Part shown: positions 25,137-33,356 of the stretch, one piece after another | How positions within the stretch are numbered: position 1 is the stretch's first letter | Layout: each line of letters begins with the position of its first letter | DNA from: an uncultured Bacteroidales bacterium | GTDB lineage: Bacteria > Bacteroidota > Bacteroidia > Bacteroidales > Paludibacteraceae | Length of the DNA: 63,252 nt | NCBI GenBank assembly: GCA_937916355.1 | Contig: CALFTM010000072.1 | Span: 1 to 63,252, forward strand | Direction of reading: 5' to 3' | Position numbers and translations under genes: made by a program | The notes under the pieces: model-generated | Database searches by the model: none | What the model saw: only the letters and a program-made list of their open reading frames with translations | Told to the model about the DNA's origin: nothing

Positions 25137-26054
25137 CTATTTGTTCTCGATTTGGGTGACCGTTCGGAAAATCTCCTCCATCGAGCGTTCTTTCTCTTTA
25201 AGCGTCAAGAGGATGGCCTTATTTGCGACACTTTCCCTGAAGATTGCCTCGCGGATGTCTGCATCTGCTGTGATGGCGAAGGTCGTGTCGTTTACTGGCG
25301 TGATGTTTTTTACGCCTGCGATTTTAGATAGGAACGTACTGTCGGTTTTCGGAAGGAATTCTACGATGAAAAGGTGTTCTCCGCTTTCCGCAGAAGCAGT
25401 CACGATGCTCTCTTGGTCGTCTACTGCGATTTTTCCTTTGTTGAGGATGATGACTCGGTCGCAGATGGCGGAAACCTCCTGCATGATATGGGTGGATAGA
25501 AGAACCGTTTTTTCTTTGCCGACCTCTTTTATCAAGTTTCTCACATCCACAATCTGGTTAGGGTCGAGTCCGGTAGTCGGTTCATCAAGGATGAGCACCT
25601 CTGGGTTGGGGATGAGAGCCTGAGCCAGTCCCACACGTTGGCGGTATCCTTTAGAAAGCATTCCGATTTTTTTCTTGTATTCCCTTGTCAGTCCGGTTTT
25701 TTCAATCATTTCATCTACACGTTCCTTTGCATTCTTACCCAAATGATAGATGCCGGCGATGAAGAGCAGGTACTCCTTCACGAACATGTCGGGGTAGATG
25801 GGGTTATGTTCTGGTAGATAACCAATTTTACGGTTAGATGCAATAGGGTCTTTGCAAACATCAATTCCGCAAACCTCCACATCGCCCTTGTCGGGTGTGA
25901 GGTATCCGGTGATGATCTTCATGGTGGTGGATTTCCCAGCACCATTATTGCCGAGGAATGCTACGACCTCTCCCGACCCGATCGAGAAGTTGATGTCGTC
26001 CAGCACGAGTTGCGTGCCGTACGATTTTGATAGATGACTGACTTTGATTGACAT
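25137..26054 (-). CDS. ABC transporter ATP-binding protein, GldA-like
   Basis: A 305-residue ABC ATPase. Walker A is GNNGAGKST (residues 35-43), signature MLSKGYRQRVG, Walker B VLILDEPTTGLDP, then the switch His in LLSTHIMQEV. The extended C-terminal ~80 residues after the ATPase core, and the overall sequence, fit GldA, the ATPase of the GldAFG transporter linked to gliding and type IX secretion in Bacteroidota. No gldF or gldG is adjacent, so the assignment to that complex is an inference; a general drug- or lipid-export ATPase is the alternative. It lies between rnhA and ybaK. Confidence 0.85.
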   Translation of the reverse strand: MSIKVSHLSKSYGTQLVLDDINFSIGSGEVVAFLGNNGAGKSTTMKIITGYLTPDKGDVEVCGIDVCKDPIASNRKIGYLPEHNPIYPDMFVKEYLLFIAGIYHLGKNAKERVDEMIEKTGLTREYKKKIGMLSKGYRQRVGLAQALIPNPEVLILDEPTTGLDPNQIVDVRNLIKEVGKEKTVLLSTHIMQEVSAICDRVIILNKGKIAVDDQESIVTASAESGEHLFIVEFLPKTDSTFLSKIAGVKNITPVNDTTFAITADADIREAIFRESVANKAILLTLKEKERSMEEIFRTVTQIENK

Positions 26055-26130
26055 GCTCTCTTTGTAGTGATAATTAATTTAGGGTATGGAGTTAAATTAT
26101 AAACGATGGATTTATAAAAATCACCTTCTG

Positions 26131-26778
26131 CTATTTTCGTCCGAAGTCTGCCGGGATTTCGCCCCAATTGGCTGTGTCCCATTTGTAGATGGGGTTTGAA
26201 AAACTATTTTCCCTCAGCCATTTTTCAGCCCTTTGTATCAGGTCGAATATGGGGGCGTTGATTTCCGAAGCCTCCAGTTTCGTCTTGCATTTTTTTTGTT
26301 TGATCCAAGATATGGCATTTACACTATCCGAGTAGATAGGGAGCGAAGAACCTTTTTGTTTTAGCAGAGCCAATCCATGGACGATGGCGAGGAACTCTCC
26401 GATATTGTTCGTCCCTTTCTCCAAAGGTCCGACATGGAAGATTTGTTGCCCGTTTTTCATGTAGACACCTCGATACTCCATTTTGCCCGGATTACCGCTG
26501 CAAGCAGCATCCACAGCGATGGCCTCTGTTAGAGGAGAGGTGTTTGAGGTGGCGACCATGCTTTGAGACATCAACTCCTTGATGGATTGAATCTTTCCTG
26601 ATCGGATATAGTCCTTGTGACTGTTAGAGTAGGCTTTTTGCGCCTCTTCCAAAGAGTCGAAAGATTTGTATTTCGCCTGAGGAAAACCCTGAATCTCTTT
26701 TTTGCATTCATCCCAAGTGAGATATATGCCCGGCGTGAACCCTTCCCAAACGACGTAGAACTTTTTCTTTTTCTCCAT
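26131..26778 (-). CDS. rnhA: Ribonuclease HI with N-terminal viroplasmin-like domain
   Basis: Degrades RNA in RNA-DNA hybrids. The 215-residue protein has an N-terminal Cauli_VI/viroplasmin domain (KFYVVWEGFTPGIYLTWDEC, residues ~5-50) that binds hybrid or double-stranded RNA. The RNase H fold starts near residue 85 (IAVDAACSGNPGKMEYRGV). Catalytic acids are the Asp in VDAACSG, Glu in NNIGEFLAIV and Asp in IYSDSVNAI. It starts 22 bases after the peptidase gene and 76 bases before the gldA-like gene. Confidence 0.92.
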   Translation of the reverse strand: MEKKKKFYVVWEGFTPGIYLTWDECKKEIQGFPQAKYKSFDSLEEAQKAYSNSHKDYIRSGKIQSIKELMSQSMVATSNTSPLTEAIAVDAACSGNPGKMEYRGVYMKNGQQIFHVGPLEKGTNNIGEFLAIVHGLALLKQKGSSLPIYSDSVNAISWIKQKKCKTKLEASEINAPIFDLIQRAEKWLRENSFSNPIYKWDTANWGEIPADFGRK

Positions 26779-26800
26779 ATTATAAATATTATAGAGGAAA

Positions 26801-27877
26801 CTATTCGCTAAATATGTCGAATGTCATACCATCTAAAAGTTCGACGTAGGTTTCGATGGCTTTGTTTATCTCCTCGATTTTGATGAACTCGTCGGCAGTA
26901 TGGGAACGAGAAGAAGATCCCGGACCCAGCTTTAGGCTTGGGAAGTGGAGGAAGGCTTGGTCGGAAAGGGTCGGCGAGCCGTAGGTGGACATGCCCAATT
27001 CTATCCCTTTTTTTACGATAGGCAAATCCGTTGGGATGCCTGAAGAGGTGAGGCGGAAAGATCGCGCCTTGACATTAGATTCCAGTTCGACATCCAAAAT
27101 CGAGAACACTTCTTGGTTTGAGTAGCACTCGTTTGTTCTGACATCGATGACGAAGCTACATTCGTCTGGGACAACATTATGTTGTGTGCCAGCGTGAACC
27201 ATCGTAACGGTCATTTTCACTGGCCCTAAAGTTGGAGAAACTTTCGGTAGTTGGGTCTTTTGTACCCATTCGATATCTTTTAAAGCTTTGTAGATTGCAT
27301 TGTCCCCTTCGTTTCTTGCGGCATGTCCTGCCTTTCCTTTGGCGGTGCAATCGACTACCATCAGTCCCTTTTCTGCGATGGCTATTTGCATGTTTGTAGG
27401 TTCGCCCACGATGGCAAAATCGAGGTGGGGGAGTTCTTTTAGAAGAAGTTCCATCCCGTTTTTTCCTGAGACTTCCTCTTCTGCCGTTGCAGCGAAAATC
27501 AGGTTGTAGGGTTGCTCTTTTTCTGACAAGATGAAGAAAGAGTAGAGCAAAGAGACGAGCGAAGCCCCAGCGTCGTTACTTCCCAACCCATAAATGGTGT
27601 CTCCCTCCAATGTCGCTATGTGAGGCTCACGTTGCCAGCCTGCCGTTGGACGGACAGTGTCTATGTGGGAGTTGAGAAGCAGTGTGGGTTTTTCGTCAGA
27701 AAATCCCTTTGACATGAGCCAGATGTTGTTTTCGATCCTGTTCGTTTCGTACCCCAACGACTCTATATGGGTTTGCAAATAATTGGCAGCGGATTTCTCC
27801 TCCCTGCTGTGAGAAGGAATCCCGATTAGTTTTTTTAGCAGATTGACAGCGTCTTCTTGCGCTTCCTGTATGTTCAT
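26801..27877 (-). CDS. argE: M20 metallopeptidase, probable N-acetylornithine deacetylase
   Basis: A 358-residue zinc hydrolase of family M20. Metal ligands are seen in LNSHIDTV (His, Asp), YGLGSNDAG (Asp) and ATAEEEVSG (Glu pair), with VGEPTNMQIAIAEKG following. The length and layout match ArgE-like acetylornithine deacetylases of Bacteroidota, which make ornithine for arginine synthesis. No other arg gene is adjacent, so a different acyl-amino acid or dipeptide substrate remains possible. It is first in the argE-rnhA-gldA-like-ybaK group and has its own -7 box. Confidence 0.78.
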   Translation of the reverse strand: MNIQEAQEDAVNLLKKLIGIPSHSREEKSAANYLQTHIESLGYETNRIENNIWLMSKGFSDEKPTLLLNSHIDTVRPTAGWQREPHIATLEGDTIYGLGSNDAGASLVSLLYSFFILSEKEQPYNLIFAATAEEEVSGKNGMELLLKELPHLDFAIVGEPTNMQIAIAEKGLMVVDCTAKGKAGHAARNEGDNAIYKALKDIEWVQKTQLPKVSPTLGPVKMTVTMVHAGTQHNVVPDECSFVIDVRTNECYSNQEVFSILDVELESNVKARSFRLTSSGIPTDLPIVKKGIELGMSTYGSPTLSDQAFLHFPSLKLGPGSSSRSHTADEFIKIEEINKAIETYVELLDGMTFDIFSE

Positions 27878-27906
27878 GATTCAGATTTTATAAAAATTAC
27901 TTCTTG

Positions 27907-27914
27907 CAAAGATA
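27907..27914 (-). promoter_or_regulatory. argE promoter -7 box
   Basis: TATCTTTG on the minus strand, 29 bases before the argE ATG, divergent from the promoter at 28002. Confidence 0.6.
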
Positions 27915-28001
27915 CGAACTAAAATAGTCTTTCTCCTAAAGAATTTTCATCTTCATGAAAAAAATATGTAATTAGAGCGAAAAAATCAGCGAAATATTGC
28001 T

Positions 28002-28009
28002 TACTTTTG
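28002..28009 (+). promoter_or_regulatory. Promoter -7 box of the PepSY-like lipoprotein gene
   Basis: TACTTTTG matches TAnnTTTG, 28 bases before ATG 28038. No convincing -33 element. Confidence 0.5.
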
Positions 28010-28037
28010 GAAAACCAAACTAAAATTTTGTAAGAGT

Positions 28038-28901
28038 ATGAAAAGTGTTATATCATTATTCTCAGAAAAAAGTGTTCTGTTTTTGTGCGGATTGTTTGTC
28101 GCTATGTTCTCTTCTTGTGATACACAGCAGAGTTCGACTTCTTTGCCTTCTGAAGTGAGTGATTTCATCACTGCCCACTTTCCTGAGCAAACCGTTTCGA
28201 TGGTTCGGGAGACCAAGACGATGATGGATTATGAGGTGGTGTTGTCGGATGGCACGGAGATTGATTTTGGCAGTTTAGACGAGTGGGAGAGTATCAATTT
28301 CAGGTGGAATGAGGTTCCTGCCTCTTTTCTTGCGACTTTGCCATCTGCATTGGTGAAGCATATTGATGAGTATCATACGGAGGAGACCATCCACAAGATA
28401 GAAAAGAAGAATTTTGGAAGAAATGATTTCATCTATATCGTAAAATTTCATAAGCCGAATGATTTTGAATTGAGTTTTACAAAAGAGGGAGCTTTGATTA
28501 GCGATGATCCGGAAGGGAAGCATTTGCCATCTTTGGCTTCTGCTTTTTTGAAAAAGCATTATCCTAATGAAGTTCCGGTTTCTGTTGTGGAGGATGTCGA
28601 CGGGGATTTTAAAGTTATGTTGGAGAACAATACGGAAATATCCTTCAACCGAAAAGGTGTATGGACGGAGTTGAGAGTCTATAAAAAATCACAATTGCCT
28701 GAAAGCGTTTTGAATATACTTCCAGCTCTGATGGTTAAGTATGTGGAGAAAAACTATGAGGGGCAACATATCAAAAGGGTAGAAAAGAAAAGTTATGGTT
28801 TCCGCATCAAGTTGAATAAACCTAAAAATGTAGAGCTGACATTCACGAAAAACGGAGATTTCTTAAGTGAGGAAGGTAAAAATGAAGAGGTAGAAGAATA
28901 G
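28038..28901 (+). CDS. PepSY-like lipoprotein (DUF2874-type), two repeats
   Basis: A 287-residue envelope lipoprotein. The signal ends VAMFSSC, with Cys27 as the lipidation site. The mature part has two related halves (~36-160 and ~165-285). Each has the pattern FITAHFPEQTVSMVRET/FLKKHYPNEVPVSVVEDV, then a VxLxDGTEIDF/VMLENNTEISF strand, as in the putative PepSY-like family of Bacteroidota. Those proteins are small periplasmic inhibitors or binders of unknown target. It stops 9 bases before the SUMF1-type gene, so the pair is likely co-transcribed. Confidence 0.8.
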   Translation: MKSVISLFSEKSVLFLCGLFVAMFSSCDTQQSSTSLPSEVSDFITAHFPEQTVSMVRETKTMMDYEVVLSDGTEIDFGSLDEWESINFRWNEVPASFLATLPSALVKHIDEYHTEETIHKIEKKNFGRNDFIYIVKFHKPNDFELSFTKEGALISDDPEGKHLPSLASAFLKKHYPNEVPVSVVEDVDGDFKVMLENNTEISFNRKGVWTELRVYKKSQLPESVLNILPALMVKYVEKNYEGQHIKRVEKKSYGFRIKLNKPKNVELTFTKNGDFLSEEGKNEEVEE

Positions 28902-28910
28902 TAAATTTTG

Positions 28911-29792
28911 ATGAAGATGAAGAGATTTTTTGTGACCATAATGCTGTTTTTCTCTTTTATTACGCTTTCGTTTTCTGCCAGTAAGAGAGAAGAGAGGGAG
29001 GCCGCCGAGGCTGCGACGAAAGCTGCTCGCGAGTCGGCTTATCGAGCCGACCAGATAGCGCGAAAAAAGGCCATCTTAGGGTTTAAGATGGTGTTTGTCG
29101 AGGGAGGCTCGTTTATGATGGGCTGTACTGAGGAGCAGGCGGGTGAATGTTTCAATCCGGAAAAACCGGCACATCCGGTTTTTGTCCGTAGTTACAAAAT
29201 CTGCAAGCTTCCTGTGTCACAGCGTCAGTGGAAGGAGTTGATGGGTGAAAATCCGAGCGACATCGTCAATGATGATGCGCCTGTTACCAATGTTTCGTGG
29301 GATGATGCACAAAAATTTATTGCGAAGTTGAATGCTTTCATGGGGAAAAAATATCGTCTCCCGACAGAGGCAGAATGGGAGTATGCTGCAAGAGGGGGAA
29401 AAATGTCTGAGAACATGAAGTACAGTGGAGGTAATGATTTGAACATATTGGCATGGTATAAGGATAATGCCCAAGGAAGTCTGCAACCAAGAGGGAAAAG
29501 GAAGGCTAATGAATTAGGTTTGCACGACATGAGTGGTAATGTTTGGGAGTGGTGTTCCGATTGGTATGGAGCGTATCCTACAGATACAGAGCTGGAACAG
29601 ATAAATCCGGAGGGTGCGCCAAGTGGTACTGAGAGGGTTTGTCGTGGAGGGTATTATGAAGGACCTGCAGTTTTTTGCAGAGTCTCTTGTCGAAGCAAGG
29701 GAAAACCCGACTATGCTTCTGGTATCATCGGTTTCCGATTGGTGGAAGATAGTGAAGATGATACTGCAGCATCCTCAGATGAGGGTCAGTAG
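28911..29792 (+). CDS. SUMF1/formylglycine-generating-enzyme-fold secreted protein
   Basis: A 293-residue exported protein, starting at ATG 28911 (MKMKRFFVTIMLFFSF, signal peptide ~22 residues); a TTG three bases earlier is less likely. The SUMF1 domain spans ~residues 50-285, with VEGGSFMMGCTEEQ, VTNVSWDDAQKF, YRLPTEAEWEYAARGG, LHDMSGNVWEWCSDWY and the end GIIGFRLVE. By eye the first catalytic Cys of true formylglycine-generating enzymes is absent, while CRVSC remains, so a binding or structural role is more likely than sulfatase activation. It is 9 bases after the PepSY-like gene. Confidence 0.85.
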   Translation: MKMKRFFVTIMLFFSFITLSFSASKREEREAAEAATKAARESAYRADQIARKKAILGFKMVFVEGGSFMMGCTEEQAGECFNPEKPAHPVFVRSYKICKLPVSQRQWKELMGENPSDIVNDDAPVTNVSWDDAQKFIAKLNAFMGKKYRLPTEAEWEYAARGGKMSENMKYSGGNDLNILAWYKDNAQGSLQPRGKRKANELGLHDMSGNVWEWCSDWYGAYPTDTELEQINPEGAPSGTERVCRGGYYEGPAVFCRVSCRSKGKPDYASGIIGFRLVEDSEDDTAASSDEGQ

Positions 29793-29831
29793 GATTGAAA
29801 ATCGGAAATCATAGAAGTAGCTTTAAATGAT

Positions 29832-29863
29832 AGCGAGGGCATGGTTGTTGCTCTCGCTTTTTT
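29832..29863 (+). terminator. Terminator after the SUMF1-type gene
   Basis: AGCGAGGGCA (29832-29841) pairs with TGCTCTCGCT (29849-29858), with one G-U pair, then six T. Confidence 0.85.
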
Positions 29864-29873
29864 GTGTGATAAT

Positions 29874-29898
29874 AAAAAGAGGCTGATGAAAATCAGCC
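29874..29898 (-). terminator. pgk terminator
   Basis: Minus-strand GGCTGAT (29898-29892) pairs with ATCAGCC (29887-29881), loop TTTC, then TCTTTTT. It lies 28 bases after pgk and converges with the plus-strand terminator. Confidence 0.8.
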
Positions 29899-29926
29899 CC
29901 TTTGAAAATATCCTTGTGGATGGATA

Positions 29927-31180
29927 TTATTTTCCACGGATTGCTTCAATTCCCGGAAGAACCTTTCCTTCCATGTACTCCAACATTGCACCACCACCAG
30001 TAGAAACGTAGCTAACCTTGTCAGCAAGTTTGTTTTTGTTGATAGCAGCAACAGAGTCTCCACCTCCGATCAAAGTGAACGCACCGTTGTTTTGGGTTGC
30101 GTTTGCAACAGCCTGAGCAACAGCAGAAGTTCCCTTAGCGAACTTGTCGAACTCGAACACACCCATTGGACCATTCCAAAGAACTGTCTTTGAGTTTGCG
30201 ATAACGTCGCTGAAAGTAGCGATAGTCTCCTCAGCGATGTCAAGACCCATCCAGCCGTCAGGAGTCTCGTTAGTCTTAGATGTGTTAGTGTTAGCGTCTT
30301 TGTCGAACTTGTCTGCGTTAACAGCGTCAGTTGGCAAGTAAACCTTAACACCCTTGTCTTGTGCTTTTTTCAAAACTTCCAAAGCCAAGTCAAGTTTGTC
30401 TGCTTCACAAAGAGAGTTACCGATTTGACCACCTTGAGCTTTGATGAAAGTATAAGTCATACCACCACCGATGATAAGGTTGTCCACACGGTCGAGCAAG
30501 TTTTCGATGATCATGATCTTATCAGAAACCTTAGCACCACCCATGATAGCGGTAAATGGTTTTTGAGCCTCGTTCAACACCTTGTCCATAGCTTTCAACT
30601 CGTTGTTGATCAAGAATCCGAACATCTTGTTCTGCTCGTCGAAGTAATCAGCGATGACAGCGGTAGAACCATGCTTACGGTGAGCAGTTCCAAATGCGTC
30701 ATTTACATATACATCAGCGTAAGAAGCGAGCTTTTTAGCAAACTCTTTTTGTGCGCCTTTAAGTTCTTTCTTTGCCTCGTCGTATTTAGGATCCTCTTTG
30801 TCCATACGAGGTTTTCCCTCCTCTTCAGCATAGAAACGAAGGTTCTCCAATAAAAGGATCTCACCAGATTTCAAGTTCTTTGCTTGCTCTTCTGCTTTCA
30901 TGCAATCGTCGCAGAATTGAATCTTACCAAGGTATTTTTCAATTGCGGGAACGATTTGCTTCAAAGAGAATTTAGGGTCTGGGTTTTGTTTTGGACGACC
31001 CATGTGAGACATCAAAATAGCCGCTCCGCCATCAGCGATGATTTTCTTGATTGTAGGAAGCGCACCGCGGATACGAGTGTCGTCACTAACTTCTCCAGTC
31101 TCTTTGTTCAATGGAACGTTGAAGTCCACGCGAACAATTGCCTTTTTACCGGCAAAATTGAAATTGTCAATTATTTGCAT
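29927..31180 (-). CDS. pgk: Phosphoglycerate kinase
   Basis: Glycolytic enzyme that transfers phosphate from 1,3-bisphosphoglycerate to ADP. It has 417 residues, including a small insertion (EDPKYDEAKKELKG region) common in Bacteroidota. Typical motifs are VRVDFNVPLN, LMSHMGRPK, MGGAKVSDKI, LIIGGGMTYTF, WNGPMGVFE and the nucleotide loop IGGGDSVAA, then STGGGAMLEYMEG. It has its own -7 box and terminator and is single. Confidence 0.98.
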   Translation of the reverse strand: MQIIDNFNFAGKKAIVRVDFNVPLNKETGEVSDDTRIRGALPTIKKIIADGGAAILMSHMGRPKQNPDPKFSLKQIVPAIEKYLGKIQFCDDCMKAEEQAKNLKSGEILLLENLRFYAEEEGKPRMDKEDPKYDEAKKELKGAQKEFAKKLASYADVYVNDAFGTAHRKHGSTAVIADYFDEQNKMFGFLINNELKAMDKVLNEAQKPFTAIMGGAKVSDKIMIIENLLDRVDNLIIGGGMTYTFIKAQGGQIGNSLCEADKLDLALEVLKKAQDKGVKVYLPTDAVNADKFDKDANTNTSKTNETPDGWMGLDIAEETIATFSDVIANSKTVLWNGPMGVFEFDKFAKGTSAVAQAVANATQNNGAFTLIGGGDSVAAINKNKLADKVSYVSTGGGAMLEYMEGKVLPGIEAIRGK

Positions 31181-31220
31181 AATTTGTATTTATTAAACTT
31201 GTTTTTAATTTCTCAGAGTG

Positions 31221-31228
31221 CAAATATA
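31221..31228 (-). promoter_or_regulatory. pgk promoter -7 box
   Basis: TATATTTG on the minus strand, 40 bases before the pgk ATG and just after the upstream esterase stop codon. Confidence 0.65.
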
Positions 31229-31238
31229 AGATTTTTTT

Positions 31239-32483
31239 TTATCTCTTAATAAAGTGAGCGGTACTAACTTTTCCTTTGTTGTCAAGTTGGAACATATAAC
31301 TTCCGCTTGGGAGTGTTGAAATGTTCACTTTCCCTTCTTTTGTATCGCCAGAAAGAACCGTAGTTCCCATCAAGTTGATGATTTTAAACGAACCGTTTTC
31401 TTCGCAACTGATATAGTCACTTGCAGGATTTGGATAGATTGCTATCGCAGCAGGCGATTGAATGTCATCCACTGCCGTATTGTCCTTAAAGAAGAAGAAT
31501 TGTTCCAATCGGGTGATATAATCAATATCGTTCTCTTTTCCGTTTAGCATTTGAGAGTGTGCCACATTGTCGGAAAGATAGAGGTAGACGGTCTTGTTGT
31601 TGTCGCTTGGATAGGTGGTCAGAGAGACTGTATTTCCGTCATTTTTAGAGTCTTCCAACATTTCGGAAGTCCCTTTTTGGCAACCATTTTTTGACGCAAT
31701 GGATTCTACCGTCTCTAAGATTGAACCATTGAAAGTTCCTCCATTGTATTTGATGACAGAGTCTGCTTGACTATGGAATACACATACGGGGATATCGAGT
31801 TTCACGTTAGCGGTATCCACGCCTTCTCCTACGAAACCATGGACAACTCCGATTTTGCTCACTTTTTTACCTTCGCTGAAAGCGTATTTGTAGGTCATTG
31901 CACCTCCCAAAGAGGCACCTGCCATATAGATGGTGTTGTTTGCGTTGTGATTTGATTGGATGTCTGAAATGACTTCGTTGATGAATTTTACATCATCTAC
32001 GTCTTTGTTGAGTTCGGCATAACCATTTTTAGAAATGTTTGGAAATAGCATTCCGATAAGAGGTGCGTAATTAGAAGGTATCAGGTCTGTGAAACTGGAA
32101 AGGTGAATACGGGCACCTGCACCCCAGACACTTTTGGTCGTCAATACTGCTAACTCTGCGCTTTCAATGCCTTGTCCGGAAATTAGATTGATTGCCTCGG
32201 TCATCTCTTTATCTTGCTCATCTAACGCTTGTGGATAAACTACAAGTGCGTCGTTTTTGTCACTGATCTCTTGAGGATTGGATACTTGAGAGAACTCCTC
32301 CGCACTCATGCCGAGAGGGTGGAGGAACATCAAAGTAGTGTACTCTTTTGACGCATCAAACGAAGTTGGTTTGTAGATGATGTAAGAACGTTCCATACCA
32401 TCCACTGTCAGGGACTCCACAGTTGACGCGGCGTAGCCTGAAACCATAAAGAATACAAAAATTATAGAGAAAAAATGTTTCAT
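31239..32483 (-). CDS. Secreted alpha/beta-hydrolase esterase (PHB-depolymerase/feruloyl-esterase type) with T9SS sorting domain
   Basis: A 414-residue extracellular esterase. It has a signal peptide (MKHFFSIIFVFFMVSGYAAS), then an alpha/beta hydrolase core with the nucleophile Ser191 in YMAGASLGGAM. The core resembles the family of PHB depolymerases and feruloyl or acetylxylan esterases. VCVFHSQADSVI holds a likely acid and VAHSQML a likely His. The last ~70 residues (AIYPNPASDYIS, GTTVLSG, LPSGSYMFQLDNKGK, AHFIKR) are a clear type A type IX C-terminal domain. It is the second probable cargo of PorU and PorV in this window; the exact substrate is unknown. Confidence 0.85.
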   Translation of the reverse strand: MKHFFSIIFVFFMVSGYAASTVESLTVDGMERSYIIYKPTSFDASKEYTTLMFLHPLGMSAEEFSQVSNPQEISDKNDALVVYPQALDEQDKEMTEAINLISGQGIESAELAVLTTKSVWGAGARIHLSSFTDLIPSNYAPLIGMLFPNISKNGYAELNKDVDDVKFINEVISDIQSNHNANNTIYMAGASLGGAMTYKYAFSEGKKVSKIGVVHGFVGEGVDTANVKLDIPVCVFHSQADSVIKYNGGTFNGSILETVESIASKNGCQKGTSEMLEDSKNDGNTVSLTTYPSDNNKTVYLYLSDNVAHSQMLNGKENDIDYITRLEQFFFFKDNTAVDDIQSPAAIAIYPNPASDYISCEENGSFKIINLMGTTVLSGDTKEGKVNISTLPSGSYMFQLDNKGKVSTAHFIKR

Positions 32484-32535
32484 GTTGATAAGATTTATTG
32501 GTTTTACATTGTGTTTTTTTGTTGCGTTACATTTG

Positions 32536-32543
32536 CAAAGATA
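32536..32543 (-). promoter_or_regulatory. Promoter -7 box of the esterase gene
   Basis: TATCTTTG on the minus strand, 52 bases before the esterase ATG. Confidence 0.6.
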
Positions 32544-32676
32544 AAAAAAAAGAGTTTTATAATGGAGACTTGAAAAAAGAAACTTTTTTTACAAAAAAAT
32601 AAAGACAGTTTCTGAAAATTGGGCAGAAATGATTTTGAGGGGTATTTATTCCGCGAAACGAATTTACAGAACTCTC

Positions 32677-33345
32677 CTAAAGCAGTAATTCATGGTCGCA
32701 TCCTTGATTCAGAAGGTATTTCATGTACTCTTTGTATGGAATGAACCGTCCACCCATACTTTTTAGATGAGGGGTCTCCATTTGGCAGTCTATAATTGCG
32801 TTGCCTGTTTTTTTTAGTATATGTGCAAGATGTATGAGTGCCAATTTCGAGGTGTTAGGTTCTAAAGAGAACATGCTTTCCCCACAAAAAACATTGGAGA
32901 TGGTAACCCCATACAATCCTCCAACCAATTTACCCTCTTCATTCCAAACTTCTACGCTTGTGGCAAAATTTTGTTCGTGTAGTCGGGTGTAGGCTTTGAT
33001 CATGTCTTCCCCCAACCAAGCCCCCTCATCTTTGATCCTCAGTTGGGAGCAGTTTTTGATGACACCCTCAAAATCATTGTTAAAACTCACCTCGTAACTT
33101 CGATTTTGGATGAAAGATTTCATTGAGTGAGAAATGTGGATCTCTTCGGGATAAATGACAAATCGTTGTAGTGGACAATACCATAGAATGGGAGTGTCTC
33201 TAAAAGAATACCATGGAAAGATACCATTGGAATATGCCAATAGAAGACGGTCAATAGAAAGGTCTCCCCCAATGGCGATCAAACCATCAGGATCTCCATT
33301 GTATGGGTTGGGAAACCATAATTCATTGTCCAGCCTGTAAATCAT
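32677..33345 (-). CDS. aat: Leucyl/phenylalanyl-tRNA-protein transferase
   Basis: Adds Leu or Phe from charged tRNA to proteins with N-terminal Lys or Arg, making a type 2 N-degron that ClpS recognises. It is 222 residues, the normal size. Family motifs are LWFPNPYNGDPDGLIAIGG near the N-terminus, NGIFPWY, PILWYCPLQRFVI, EGAWLGEDMIKAYTRLH, GGLYGVTISNVFCGESMFS and IIDCQMETPHLKSMGG. It is last in the porV operon, 11 bases after clpA, so the marking enzyme, adaptor and unfoldase are encoded together. Confidence 0.96.
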   Translation of the reverse strand: MIYRLDNELWFPNPYNGDPDGLIAIGGDLSIDRLLLAYSNGIFPWYSFRDTPILWYCPLQRFVIYPEEIHISHSMKSFIQNRSYEVSFNNDFEGVIKNCSQLRIKDEGAWLGEDMIKAYTRLHEQNFATSVEVWNEEGKLVGGLYGVTISNVFCGESMFSLEPNTSKLALIHLAHILKKTGNAIIDCQMETPHLKSMGGRFIPYKEYMKYLLNQGCDHELLL

Positions 33346-33356
33346 AAGATGTAGAA

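Noticed and set aside
28911..29792. Active sulfatase-activating formylglycine-generating enzyme
   Set aside because: Only one region of the Cys pair is seen and no sulfatase gene lies in the window.
32574..32640. Terminator for the porV-aat run
   Set aside because: AGAAAC/GTTTCT arms are short and separated by a ~25-base AT-rich loop; too weak to call.
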